Positions 1 through 11,284 are shown, counted from the stretch's first letter. The stretch is DNA of 64,000 bases from Dendrobium chrysotoxum (GCA_019925795.1 CM034305.1:89750433-89814432); one strand, 5' to 3'. Notes: a model not told the origin generated them from the letters alone. Made by a program: numbers and translations.

Positions 1-84
1 AAGATGTGATTGCTATGCCTATTGGCCCTTAAAGAAGTGCTTAGGATTGTGGGATTATTTTTTCACAGACGGCATCAAATTATT

Positions 85-1305
85 ACGGGCTAGAATATAC
101 GCGGTGATAGAGTTATAATCATATGTCTTAGTGTTGCACGGATATCTAACTCACACATAAAGAACACAAAATTTTTAATGTGAAAAGCCAAAAAAGGGAA
201 AAACTATGGGGCCTCGTTCAGGTTAAAAGATTCCACTAAATTTGAGTGAATTATAAATGTTGACCCGTCCCTTGACTTAGAGGCAGTCAAATTACAGTAG
301 TTTGGAGAGTTAGGCAAAAATTTGGCGATGGTCATGCAAAAGTTTGATGGTGCCCGGGCAGAAGTTTAACTGACGAGGAATGATCTTACAAAGGTCGGGC
401 AGAAGTCTGATGATGCTCGGCTACCAGGTGGAAGTACGGAGGCATTCTGTGGTGATCTGACGATGGTCGGGCTGAAGTTCGGAGGCGTTCGGCGGCCAGT
501 GGAAGTCCGGCGGAGATCGGCGGGCTGGCGGTGGTCTGACGATGGTCTGGCTAAAGTCCGATGGCTGGGTGAAAGTTCGGTGGCGGTCAGCGGCCGGGTG
601 AAAGTCCGGAGGCCAGGTGGAAGTCTAGCGAGGCTTGGCGGCCGGGCGGTGGTCCGATAGCGATCGAGCTGAAGTCCGCTTGCAGTCGACGGCTGGGCAG
701 TGGTGCAGGAGCTCTTGAAACTTCAAAGCACTCTCCAATCTCTAGCTAAAGGTCCCCCTCATGTAGAGAGTGGGGGTCTATTTATAGATTTTCATGAGTG
801 GTACACCCTGTAAATATAGAGAAGATCTGGGGTAGGTTCGGAGTGCTCCATCGAATTGCCCGTATTGATTCCCCCGATCATATAGTGTTTATCGGACATT
901 TGAATGCCTTAATGATATCAGAATTTGATGATCTTAGGCTTGTTTGATTCGTCTCGTCGAGCCGCTTGATTCGACTATAAGCATGTCATGTATCGTAATC
1001 CAAATTGTAGTTTGAACCTTCCAAAAGTGCTTTGAGTCTTTGATTAGGACCCATTTGAGCTTGGACTGAGTTGAATTTTGTGTCGTTAGGTTCAAATTTT
1101 TGAGACGATCAGTTCGACTATAAGTTTGCTGAAATCGAAGTTTGGATTATCCAATTTTTAATTTTGGAAGTTTCCAACTTGATTTTGCCTCAAGATTCAT
1201 GCGCGATCAGAATGATTTTTTGTGACATATCAATTAGAATTTAAAAATTTATTTTACAAAATTAATAATTTGAGCCAAAACTAAATTATTATTGTTGCGT
1301 CTTAG
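85..1305 (+). repeat. Dispersed repeat with minisatellite core, copy R1
   Basis: The left arm (about 85-330) and right arm (about 700-1305) align by eye with copies R2, R3 and R4. The right arm has a TATA-like CTATTTATAG near 778-787, followed by shared phrases such as GCCGCTTGATTCGACTATAAGCATGTCAT. Between the arms lies a degenerate GC-rich tandem array (about 340-700) built on GTCCGG/GGTCGG-type units, different from the cores of R2-R4. Open frames inside the core come from the periodicity and are not genes. The layout (TATA in the middle, no coding) suggests an LTR or LTR fragment, but no termini or target duplication were found. Confidence 0.5.
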
Positions 1306-2910
1306 AAAATTTATGATGGTAGAGAGATAGAGAATTTAACGTCCTAGTTTTGTACGAAGATTTAGCACACATAAAGATAAGAAAGTGGGGTGTAATGTTC
1401 ATAAGATACACCAAAATGTTTACGTGAAAACCCTTTGAAGAGAGAAAAATTATGGGGCCTTGCCCAATTTAAATGAATCCACTAGTGTTTGTAGTTGATT
1501 ACAAATAATGCCCTTCTTCAGGGAAACGCATTGGATCAATGTAGCAAATATACATCATATATAGCATTTTACATGGTTAGGGCTAAAAGAACACAAATAT
1601 CATGAGAGATGTTCTCAAGAGAGTGATTGTCTGTTCATTTGGTTGGTAAGATTGTGTTTGAGCGACAAATGTCAAAAGGATTATAATCGAATGATATTGG
1701 TCGGAAGGATCATAGTTGGACAACAGTGGTCGGAAAGATCATAGTTATGGGAACGATAGAGGTAGGAAGAATTGTAGTCAGACGATAGTGGTCAAAAGAA
1801 CTGTATTGGGCGACCGTAGTCGAAAGGATTGTAATCGGTGGGCTACGGAAGTCGGAAGGATCCTAGTCAGATGACAATGGTCGAAAGGACTGTAGTTGGG
1901 CGACAATAGTCGAAAGGACTGTAGTTAGCGGGCGACAGAGGTCGGAAGGATCGTAATTTGACGATAATGGTCAGAAGGATTACAGTTAGATGATAGTGGT
2001 CAGAGGGACTATAGTTGGATGGCGATGATGGTTGGAAGGATTATAGTCAGCAGGCAATGAAGGTCGAAGGGATGGTAGTCGACGAGGCGACGGTTGCTGG
2101 AGGGACCGCAATCTGCCGGCGATGGAGGTCAGACGGACTCTAGTTGGTGGGCAACGTTGGTCTAGCAGGACCGTAGTCGGTGGGCGACGGTGGTCGGAGG
2201 GACTATAGTTGATAGGTGACGGTGTTCGAAGTGGCCATAGTCGACGAGCAATAGTGGTGAGAGGAAGGTCCGACAGTGACAACCATATGGAGGTCAGTGG
2301 TGATGGTCAGGCTGAGATATAGCAGTGGGGACCTGATGGTGCGGATTTGTCGGCGGTGGTACTGAGGTGGAACTCTAGAATTGTTCAAGCCTTAGAAATA
2401 TTCTCTTCTTCCTCCTCCCTTCTTGTGAAAAATAAGGGTTTATTTATAGTTTTGTTAATGTGACATGCTTAGTAAATATGGAGTAGAACTAGGATAAATT
2501 TGGAGTATTTCATTAGACGGCTAGTATCAACTCCTCGATCATAGAGCATTCTTCAAACATTTATATGTTATAACGATGTCAGAGTTAGGCAATCTTGAGC
2601 TCGTTGGATTTGTCTCGTGGAGCCGCTCGATTCGACTAGAAACATGTCATATTCAAATATGATTTGATCATCCAATTAATACTTTAAAGCTTTCTAGTAT
2701 GTTTAGGTCCTTTGATTTGGACTCATTTGGGCTCGGATTAGACTAAATTTATGTCATTGAGTTCGTCTCATTGATATATTCAATTTGACTATAAACTTAT
2801 TGAAATCAGAATTTATATGATCTCAATTTTATATTGAAAATTTTAAATTTAGATTTACATCGAGATTCTCATAGGACCGAGATGATTTTTGATGATATAT
2901 CGATTACTAT
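1306..2910 (+). repeat. Dispersed repeat with minisatellite core, copy R2
   Basis: This copy directly follows R1 in the same orientation. Its left arm (to about 1620) reads like R3: the flank of the shared phrase GAATCCACTAGT and then AATGCCCTTCTTCAG. The core (about 1680-2300) is an array of roughly 30-33-bp units of the form GGTCGGAAGGATCGTAGTCGGACGACAGT. The right arm has TATA-like TTTATTTATAG near 2437 and ends near GATATATCGATTA at about 2905. It is non-coding and may be an LTR remnant. Confidence 0.5.
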
Positions 2911-3727
2911 TCCATCCAAGTAATTTTATATCGAGCACTCCACTCGTTGTCACGGCTACAACAGCACGACCTAACTCTCCACAACATGAAATCCATTTGC
3001 GCTTTGAATGTAGTGCAGCACTTAGAACTGGGCCCCACTTTTCCGGTCGAAAAAAGGTTGCGGGCCCCATCGCCGGAATCCATAATAACGCGCATTGCGT
3101 GGCCGCAATGTTTCCTTTACGCGCAATTATTGACTCGATTTTTATTTTGTTTGAAATTATTTATTTTTAATATCGTGACTCTGACGTGCCGCGCTGTGGC
3201 TTTGCGTGCTCTTTCGGGGCCAGACCGGGCCGGCCGAGCTGTTGAGGGCCCACTGGTTCTGTCCAACAAAAGGCCGGTTCCCCACTTGGATATTTACGGG
3301 CCATTTTGGCGGTGGCCCCACGCTCGGGCCGCCGATACGTGTCCGCTCCATAAAAGGCAAAGTCCACGTCATTGTCCCGACTCCGTCGCCACTCGATGAG
3401 GACCAACTCTTAATTAATTGATTCTAATATATAAAAATCTAATTAAATATAAATATATAAATTTAAGATTTTATTTAAAGCAATTTAATATTTATTTGAG
3501 ACAACTATCATATTGATTTATTATTCATACTACAATTACAATTTTTTTTGCTAGTATTTCTTTATTGCTTAGAATAAATTTTTATGTTAGAAAGCTACTT
3601 TTTACATCAGCTTTTAAAAAATTATTTTTCTTACAACAACTTTACAATAACATTTACAAAATATTGTAGCAGTCTTGGACAGACCCATATGCTTTCCTAT
3701 TTTTGTTTTTAAAAGATACTTTCTTAA
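2911..3727. other. No gene recognised; GC-rich island then AT-rich DNA
   Basis: A GC-rich patch of about 480 bp (roughly 2940-3420) sits in AT-rich surroundings. It contains GGGCCC and GGCCGG-type words and a TATA-like CATAAAAGG near 3350. Several overlapping open frames on both strands reflect base composition, and none resembles a known protein. It could be a relic promoter or gene fragment. From 3420 onward the DNA is simple AT-rich sequence. Confidence 0.3.
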
Positions 3728-3843
3728 GCTTAGTTTGGAACTGCTTTCTAAAGCAGCTTTTTAATACAAAAATTTTTTGAATTAAAAAATTTTATACTAA
3801 AAAATTATTTACAAATCAGTAGAAAGCTGACCGAGACAAAGCC
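3728..3843. mobile_element. Tourist-like MITE, copy A (degenerate)
   Basis: A 116-bp inverted-repeat element. It starts GCTTAGTTTGGAACTGCTTT and ends with a degenerate complement finishing in ACAAAGCC. Flanking trinucleotides are TAA and TTC, so the target duplication has decayed. It belongs to the family whose better copies lie at 4353, 4994, 22303, 26198, 27370 and 34602. Confidence 0.5.
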
Positions 3844-4352
3844 TTCAAAAATGCTTTTATAAAAATTGCTTTTTAAAGACAAAATTTTAAAATTATGATG
3901 AAAAACTGCCCTTCCAAATCTACATTATTTTTTACTAAATAATTTTTTAACCACAAAAGAAGTCTAAAAAGTTGTTCCAAATAAAGCCAAAATATCTTAT
4001 ATAGAAAAAAAGAAAATATTCTTATAAAAGTTATATGAGGATATATTTTAAAATTTTTAATTTTCTTAAAAAATAGCATAATCTAAATTCATGAAATATA
4101 ATCTTAATTTTAAAATAAATATAATAATTCTAAAATTCAAGTTATATATAGTTAAATCATTAGCAACCTAAATATAATTAAAGAAAAGTTTATTAATATC
4201 AGTCTAATTCAATTTATCTGCTCATTTGAAACAGTTTTTTTACTACTTTGTAAAATAATTTTTTAGTAGAAAAATATCTTTAAAATAGTAAAAAAAATAA
4301 TGATAAAAAATTGTCCTCAATGAAGCTTAAGAAATTGGCTAAATAAAAGTTA

Positions 4353-4472
4353 GGCTTCATTTGGGACGGCTTTTTTCCTGTTTCTTGAAGCAGCTTTATA
4401 ATACAAAAATTTTAATTTGTATACTAAAAAGTTATTTTAAAAAGCAATAAAAAAGTCGTTCCAAACAAAGCT
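4353..4472. mobile_element. Tourist-like MITE, copy B
   Basis: A 120-bp element with terminal inverted repeats GGCTTCATTTGGGACGGC and the complement of a GTCGTTCCAAACAAAGCT end. TTA flanks both sides (4350-4352 and 4473-4475). A 3-bp TWA duplication is the mark of PIF/Harbinger (Tourist) MITEs. It is non-coding. Confidence 0.7.
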
Positions 4473-4993
4473 TTAACCAATGAGCTTTTTTGAAAGCTTT
4501 ATTGAAAGTAGAGAAGGTGATATCAACTGTACTTGTTATTTCTTGACTAGCTATTATCAATGACTTTTTTAATGGAAGGAACAGTCAATGTTGCAATAAT
4601 TGTGATATTAATAAATAATAATATTATTATTATTTTATCATGTGTGGAATTTATTTGAATGGAATCTATATACTTTTGTGAGATACTGTGTTGTGATCAT
4701 GCATGAAGTGAATATGTGCATGAACATGTTGCCTATGATGGATGGAAGGGGATGGTGACATTAGGAGAGTGATACTATTAATTAGTTTGAAAAATTCTTT
4801 CCTTATCAATGGATCTCAACTATTAAGACTGTAGCAGGTGGTTTTTAAAAGAAGAATTCAAAAGTATAAATTATAATAATAATAAAAAGAAAAGTATTTT
4901 AAACAAAATTTATGTTTTGCTTGTAAAATTGTTGTAGAGAAAGTAATTTTTAAAGTTGTTATATAAAGCAGCTTTCTAGAAAAAAATTTTTAA
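4473..4993. other. No gene recognised; AT-rich spacer
   Basis: AT-rich DNA with a possible MITE half-copy near 4915-4985 (AAAGCAGCTTTCTAG). No coding, RNA or further repeat structure could be supported. Confidence 0.3.
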
Positions 4994-5093
4994 GGCTCTG
5001 TTTGGGACGGCTTTCTTTCTGCTTCTTAAAGCAGTTTTTTAGTACTAGAATTCGACTTTAAGAAGTAGAAAGAAAGCCATCCCAAACGAAGCT
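4994..5093. mobile_element. Tourist-like MITE, copy C
   Basis: A 100-bp element. Left end GGCTCTGTTTGGGACGGCTT pairs with right end AAGCCATCCCAAACGAAGCT. TAA flanks both sides (4991-4993 and 5094-5096). The inverted arms extend through the CTTTCT...AGAAAG stretch, so nearly the whole element could fold as one hairpin. Confidence 0.75.
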
Positions 5094-5703
5094 TAAGTAA
5101 CCAAAAAGTAATGACCAAACAGAAATTACAGTTGCAGTCTAACAAATAAAACAGTAAAAAAGATGTCCCGAACGAAATCTTAAGCTTAAAAAAATATCAT
5201 AAAAAACAAAACATTTATAAAGTTCGTAAGCAATGGCTCCTATTTAAAGGTGAACCTCACCAAACTAAATAGTGCATGTGCTCCATCTTCTTCCACATAT
5301 ACCATCTCTTTCATACACTTCTGACCTTTCCTCTCTCTCCTTTTATGTTCTCTTCCACAAGCACAATAAGATCAAGACAACAATGGTGACAGATGAACCA
5401 TTAATTTGCCTTATTCTAATTGCTTAAAGGAGGTTGAATGATATTCTAACCTTCTTTGTTTAGTTGATAAAAGCAACACTTGAATTATTCAACAAAGGAA
5501 TAAATGATAAGGATGGAAATAAAGCACATAGATAGGGTAAAGGTTGCCACCATGCAAGTTGCAACAATGGAGATACATATCTTGCCTTTCATGGAAGAGC
5601 ATCAGGACTTCATTTGCCACTTTACACCAAATCAAAGTCGTTTGGTTTGTTGTTAGCCACACGCACATTGGATTGATTAGACCCCCAATGGTTTAGTTCA
5701 ATG

Positions 5704-5736
<33 letters not shown>

Positions 5737-5910
5737 ACTCTCTCTCATAGATACAGCATAGCAGCTGCAAGCCTACAATATGAAAATTCTCTAAGCAGAA
5801 AAGCTAGCTAGCTAGCTAGCAATTTTTATATTAGATATTCAGCATATAGGGTAAAGGTAGCTTACAGTAATCTTTTTTCAATGAACATGCAGCAGAAATG
5901 AAATAGTATA
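5094..5910. other. No firm gene; promoter-like stretch and microsatellites
   Basis: A MITE half-copy (about 5110-5180) is followed by TATA-like CTATTTAAAG at 5230-5239. Next comes a pyrimidine-rich stretch and then an ATG at 5383 with only 14 codons before a stop. This could be the 5' part of an unrecognised transcript, but nothing downstream looks coding. A (TC)n tract lies at 5704-5746 and (GCTA)n at 5802-5820. Confidence 0.3.
5704..5746. repeat. (TC)n microsatellite
   Basis: Dinucleotide TC run, nearly uninterrupted, ending in CACTCTCACTCTCTCTC. Confidence 0.9.
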
Positions 5911-6132
5911 TGTGAAATTTTTTAAGTAAAAGAAATTAAATTCTTAAATATTAAGATGTTTTTTGGTGTAATAGTTAGAATTTCATTAATAAACTCAACA
6001 GTTAAGTGTGCTCATCCCGGAGCAATTCTGGGATAGCTTATCTACTGGGATGTTACACAAACAGGACAAAACCGTGAGACTCTTAGGCCAAAGCAAATAA
6101 TATGTCGGTAGCTCAGAGTTTAGGATGCTACA
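5911..6132 (+). mobile_element. Solo LTR, Cassandra-type (5S-rRNA-like insert)
   Basis: A 222-bp unit that begins TGTGAAAT and ends GATGCTACA, flanked by a perfect 5-bp duplication GTATA (5906-5910 and 6133-6137). It aligns along its length with the paired LTRs at 13975-14198 and 16702-16924. Positions 5999-6056 resemble the 3' half of plant 5S rRNA: an A-box-like AGTTAAGTGTGCTC, then a GGGATAGCTTATCTACTGGGA stretch in the place of the C box. Cassandra TRIM elements are known to carry 5S sequence in their LTRs. With no internal region or second LTR here, this copy is a solo LTR. Confidence 0.75.
5999..6056 (+). promoter_or_regulatory. 5S-rRNA-like Pol III promoter segment in solo LTR
   Basis: The order A box, spacer, C box matches the internal promoter of 5S rRNA genes. 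The match covers only about 60 nt and is diverged, so this is not a 5S gene. Whether it still recruits TFIIIA or Pol III cannot be read from the sequence. Confidence 0.5.
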
Positions 6133-6243
6133 GTATATAACCCTGACAAGTATTGTTTGAACTTTGAATTGGTGGCGTGTGTTGTAATGCAACTGTTCTC
6201 CTGTAGTTCTGTAGGTAAGTGTGATGTGAATAATGAATATTTC

Positions 6244-6466
6244 ACCCCACCGGGCTTAGGTGAGTTGGTGGGCGAGCTTGATTGGGATCCCCCCATCCCA
6301 AGTTTGAAACCCCTCTCATACAGCACGACTCCTGAGGTGGAGAAAATAACTGTGGGTCATGCACCTGTGGGGCTGGTTGCTGGTAGGCTTACCGAGAGAT
6401 TAGTTGCGCCACCAAGCGCCTCTTTCGGGGGGTGGCAGCGGGCAGATACCCCCGTTCCAAAAAAAT
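6244..6466 (+). mobile_element. tRNA-derived SINE with 15-bp target duplication
   Basis: A 223-bp element between perfect direct repeats AATAATGAATATTTC (6229-6243 and 6467-6481). Pol III boxes are visible: an A-box-like TAGGTGAGTTGG at 6257-6268 and a B-box-like GTTTGAAAC at 6302-6310, 33 nt apart, as in tRNA-derived SINEs. The 3' end is A-rich. The body phrase GGGCTGGTTGCTGGTAGG recalls the plant Au SINE family, but that family name is from memory and unconfirmed. The open frame across it is accidental. Confidence 0.8.
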
Positions 6467-6481
6467 AATAATGAATATTTC

Positions 6482-7784
6482 CCTTTGCCAGTGGGTAATA
6501 GAAAACAAACTTGTAGACTTTGCTGAATGAGATGAAGTTAATGTGTGTGTGTGTGTATATATATAATTAAAATGTTATATAAGTAGGGTGTAATCCCTAA
6601 CTTGAGCCTGATTAATTCATGGAGTTTGAGCTCGAGTTCGGGGGCTCAATTCTATAAGTTTGAGACGGCTCGTGAATTTAATAGCTCTTGATTGAGAACT
6701 TTGACTACCAACCAGACTATTAAATTAGCTTTGAAGAGATTTTTACCTTGGTGGCAGCATCTACTTTCAACCCCCAACCCTTTCAGATATAGAATAATAG
6801 TACAAGTACAGTCTTTGAAATTCTCTGAATAAACTTTTCCTTCAAAAGTTCAGTGGCTCTTTTGTATTCCACTAAAGTTAATATAATTTTATCACTATTT
6901 AAATATTCCGCTCTCATTTGCAATATAATTATAATTAAATTTGACAATTCTGATGAATTCGATATAAATATTTATTTAATTAAAAATATTATTTAAATAT
7001 TTATATAATTAAATTAAAATAAAAAAGTATCTAATATTTTTAAATGTTATGTAAAAATATTTTTTCTTTTAATTAATTTGTTTATTTATCCCTCTGATAA
7101 TTAGTTTTTATTACAATATAAAGTCTTAGGATCCATTTGGAACTATTATAAATTCTATAAAGGTAGTTATAAAATTATAATAGAGAAAATATTTTTTTTG
7201 AAAGTTACTGTAAAAACTAAATTTCTAACGTAAATATTTTTTAAAAACAGTAAAAAAAATAATAGTCAAAAAGAAATTATGATTGAGATCTGAAAAATAA
7301 AATTATAAAAAGTCAAAGGGCTAATTGAATTATGATCAACAATCAGTGTTGAAAAAAAAGATATTGTCACAACACTTTTTTGATATGTTATAATAATAAT
7401 TAGCTTACCTATATTATATCATATGGAAAAATATATATTTTTAATATAGGTTAATTTTGTAGTCATGAGAAGCATTAACATTAGAAAAAAAAGTTAGTGT
7501 GCTACTTTTAGGGCTTACTAATTGGTAGTTGCTTGTGGATATAAAACATTGAAATTATCTAAGTTTTATCTTAGGAAAATCATTGCAAAGATTAGGGAGA
7601 ATTTTTATGTAATTTTTAGTGATTTTAAGAAATGATCTAATATCAATGTATGTTTTGTGTATGAAGAACAATTAATATTTAATGGCAGATATAATTTCGA
7701 TGGAAACTAAATTTATTGACGAAATTTTGCTCATTTCAAGCAAAATATTCGACCGAAAATGCTAAACATTTTTGTAGTGAGATC
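6482..7784. other. No gene recognised; AT-rich intergenic DNA
   Basis: A short (GT)n(AT)n tract lies near 6543-6567. The rest is AT-rich, with no coding or repeat structure I can name. Confidence 0.4.
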
Positions 7785-8375
7785 ATGGTCCTCCAACCAC
7801 CATCGCTTAACTATGATCATTTGATCCCCATCACCCTCTTATAGTCCTTCGACCATTGTCATCCTTCTATGATCTTCAGACTACCATTGCCCAACTAAGG
7901 TCATCTAACCAATCGTTGCTTGATTGTGATCCTCCAACCATTGTTTCCAAACTAGAATCCTTTAGCCTTAATTGTTCGATTACGGCTCTCTGACCACCAT
8001 CATCTAGCTTTGATCCTTCAACTACCATCACCTGATTTTGATCCTCCAATCATCATCACATAACTACAGTCTCCAAACCACTATAGTCTGACTATGATCC
8101 TTCGACTATTATGGTCCGACTATGATCATTAAACAACTATCGTTCGACTATGATCTGTCGAACACCATCGTCTGACTTCGATCCTCCGACCATCATCATT
8201 TGATTACAATTCTCTTACCATTATCGCTCAAATACGATCCTCCAATTAACATTACCCAACAACGGTTCTCAAAACATTGTCGCCCGGTTATGATCATTTA
8301 ACAATAGTGGCACATCTATGATCCTCCAACCTTGTTCGCTCAACTAAGTTCCTCTAACTATTGTCAATTAATTAC
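7785..8375 (-). repeat. Minisatellite array related to R2/R3 core, reverse orientation (R7)
   Basis: Degenerate units of about 30-40 bp such as GATCCTCCAACCACCATCGCC run through the interval. They are the reverse complement of the GGTCGGAGGATCGTAG-type units in R2 and R3. The arms of the family are not clear on either side, so this is a core-only fragment. Confidence 0.5.
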
Positions 8376-9323
8376 ACTGACATCAGCTAATTTTGTTACC
8401 TGCCTTCACTAATAATGTCAATACAAGTCATCTCCCATAAGGCCGATGCATGCAATCAACTCTAACTCCCAATATCAGCACCAGGATTTTTCTACGCTTC
8501 TTGATCTCTGGTCTCCCCTTCTCAAAAGAGTAAGAACAAATATACAACATATATGATCTCTTAAAGGCAACTCCTATGCTACAATGCTCTTCCACCTTCC
8601 ACCATAGAATTCATTTTATATATTTTATATCTAATGCATTATTTCATTATCTCCCTCAATTACAAAAAAAAAATAATATCATCTGTAACAAATGATAAAT
8701 ATCAATAAAATCATTTCAATTAGGTCATATCTCAATTTAATATCTTTTTCTATTATCATAAATATTCCAACATATAGTAACATCCTTGATGAGATTTCAC
8801 CTAACAATCATGTCATGGTTATTGAGACTAATGATCAAATGTGACATAGAGGAGTTTAAGAGGGGCAAAATTGATAATATTGGTCTCCTTATAGCCACAT
8901 ACATATCCTCCACTCAGATTTGTGTGTTAATGGAGCATCCATCCAAACTACTAAAGGTGGGAATGGTATCATTTTCGGGCCACCTTTCTAGCGATGGATG
9001 TTGCCTACCAAATCTATTGTCCCAGGTGGTGGGGCCCACGCAAACGTTCCGCCTGTGGTGGCTCCAACTGTTAGTTCAACGCATATCGACACGTCAAAAA
9101 CAAAAGCGTAAAGCTTAAAAAAAATTAAAAAATTGACTGAAGCCAAAAGTCATTGTTTTATATCAGTCCGGAAACTTCCAACAATTTATTTATTTATTTA
9201 CAAAATCATATGTGTAAAACTGTAAATCTTTTTTTATTTATTTTTTTAAGAGTATTAGCATTTGCCTATTTTTGTTTTTTTATAAATAATAGCAATCGAT
9301 TTTATTATTTTGAAATATAATAG

Positions 9324-9370
<47 letters not shown>

Positions 9371-9384
9371 CTTTTGAAGAATTC
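8376..9384. other. No gene recognised; small GC-richer patch and (AT)n
   Basis: A moderately GC-rich patch at about 8930-9110 has an open frame, but it shows no similarity I recognise. AT-rich DNA follows, with an (AT)n tract at 9326-9367. Confidence 0.3.
9326..9367. repeat. (AT)n microsatellite
   Basis: Uninterrupted AT dinucleotide run of about 42 bp. Confidence 0.9.
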
Positions 9385-10665
9385 GCGATGGTTAAGAGAT
9401 GTAGATTTTAGCATCCTAATTTTATAAGAAGATCCAACATGCAAATAGATAAAGGAGAGTGATGTAGTATTCATAAGAGACATCAAATTTTTTATATGAA
9501 AAATCCTAAAATGAAAAAAAATAGCAGGGTCTGACCCAGTTTGAATGAATCTACTAGTATTTGTAATTGATTATAAATGATGCCCTTCTTCAGAGAAAAG
9601 TGTTGGGTCAATGTAGTTAATATACATTATATAGTATATTTTACATGGTGGGGGCTAGAAGAGCCCAATATCATGAGAGAGTATTGACCTGTTCATTTGG
9701 TTTGTAGGATTGTAATTGGTTGATGATGGTCAAAAGAAAGGTAGTCAATAGACAATGGAGGCTGGAAGGACCGTAGTCGATGGACGACAGAGATCGGAAG
9801 GATCGTAATTGGATGGTGAAGGAGGTTAGAAGGATCGTAGTTTGGGGACAATGGTCTAAAGGACCGTAGTCGAGCAACGATGGTTAGAGGGACCGTAGTC
9901 AGCAAATGACGGAGGTCGAAAGGATTATAGCTGGAGGGCGGCATAGGTGAAAAGGAGTTTAGGCGGGTGACGGTGGTCAGAAAGATCGTAGTCGGTGAGC
10001 AACAGAGGTCAGAAGGATCGTTGACGGCTGTTAGGTAGAGGTCCGACAATGATGGTTGAGGGGAGATTTAGCAACAACCTGGTGGCATGGATTCGTCGGC
10101 GATAATCCCAAGGTGGAGCTTTGGGATTTCTCAAGTCTCAGAGTTCTCCTCTTGTTCCTTCCTTCCTCTTCTCCTCCTCTTTCATGTGAAGAAAGAGAGG
10201 CTATTTATAATTTTTTTGGAGTGACATCATCAATAAATATCAAGAAGATTCAGGATAGATTTGGAGTGTTCAATCAGACAGCTCATAATAATTCCCACGA
10301 TAATAGAGTTTTATCTAATATTTAAGTGTCTTAACGATGTCAGAATTTGATGATCTTGGGCTAGTTGGATTTGTCTCATTGAGCCGCTCGATTCGACTAT
10401 AAGCATGTCATATTTGGGTATCGTTTGGTCATCCAATTAATGCTTTGAAGCTTCCAAGAGTGTTTTGGTCCTTTGATTTGGGTTCATTTGGGCTCAGATT
10501 GAATTGAATTTGGTGTCATTGATTTCGTCTTCTTGAGATGTTTAATTTGACTATAAACTTGTTGTAATCAAAGTTTGGATGATCTAGAATTTTAATTTAG
10601 AAGTTTTTAATACAAATTTGTATCAAAATTCATGTCTGATCAAGGCAATTTGTTGTGACGTGTAT
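9385..10665 (+). repeat. Dispersed repeat with minisatellite core, copy R3
   Basis: The left arm (9385-9690) matches R2 closely, including AATGATGCCCTTCTTCAG. The core (about 9700-10050) has GGTCAGAAGGATCGTAGTCGG-type units. The right arm has a TATA-like CTATTTATAA near 10200 and the shared block ending GCCGCTCGATTCGACTATAA. An (AT)n stretch marks its end near 10665. No coding is supported. Confidence 0.55.
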
Positions 10666-11284
10666 ATATATATATATTGAAAATTAAAATTTTATATATT
10701 AGGATAGAAAATTAATTTAAAATATTTTAAAGATTTTTTTAATCAAAATAGGACTTAAAATTTCTAAATTCTCTAATTACAATGCTAAAGAGTTGAGAAA
10801 TTCTAAATATTTAGCAATATATATTAATATTAGTTGCTTTATTTATAAAAAATTAAATTGATATTCAGGTTATTAAAGTTTGAAATAATTATTTTTAATG
10901 TAAAATGAAAATAAAAAAATTTTATAAATACAACCTTTTGTATATTTGAAAGAAGGGTGGAAAATGGAAGGGTCAACTTTGTGATTTCATTGTTGTTGAA
11001 AATTTGGCCTTACCTTTAATGGTGGATTCTTTTCTCTCCTTTTTCTTTTTCTATAAAGGAATCTCATAATTTGACTTTGGCAGCTGCAATTTGATTGGTT
11101 TTTTCTTAAGACAACACTATCAAATTTTTAAGTGCCCTCAACAAATCACAGACATGAAAATTCTTTTATTTGAATAATACTATGTGCATATTTATATATA
11201 TATATATAATCTAATTAAATAAAATGAAAATGTCTTTTAAAAATTTACTTGATAGATAATATCAAGGTATTACATATATTGAAA
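10666..11284. other. No gene recognised; AT-rich spacer
   Basis: Low-complexity AT-rich DNA with a short (TA)n near 11190. Nothing else was seen. Confidence 0.4.

Noticed and set aside
463..660. Arg/Gly-rich open frame
   Set aside because: It lies inside the R1 minisatellite core; the frame is open because the unit length avoids stops.
1986..2282. Minus-strand frames in R2, and 9693-10049 in R3
   Set aside because: Both translate minisatellite units (repeated PLTT/RLRS words) and have no protein family features.
1690..2290. Regular 30-33-bp spacing resembling a CRISPR array
   Set aside because: There is no constant repeat with unique spacers; the whole unit repeats and drifts, and the genome is plant.
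2947..3399. 150-codon open frame
   Set aside because: Overlapping frames on both strands in a GC-rich patch; no recognisable domain.
5383..5427. Short frame after a TATA-like box
   Set aside because: Only 14 codons and no recognisable continuation; recorded only as a promoter-like stretch.
5999..6056. Genuine 5S rRNA gene
   Set aside because: Only about 60 diverged nt match, with no T-rich terminator, and they lie within LTRs.
8786..9118. 110-codon open frame
   Set aside because: No family similarity and mixed composition; likely chance.
9280..9486. Tyr-Ile repeat frame (also 22970-23176 and 46620-46802)
   Set aside because: Translation of (AT)n tracts.
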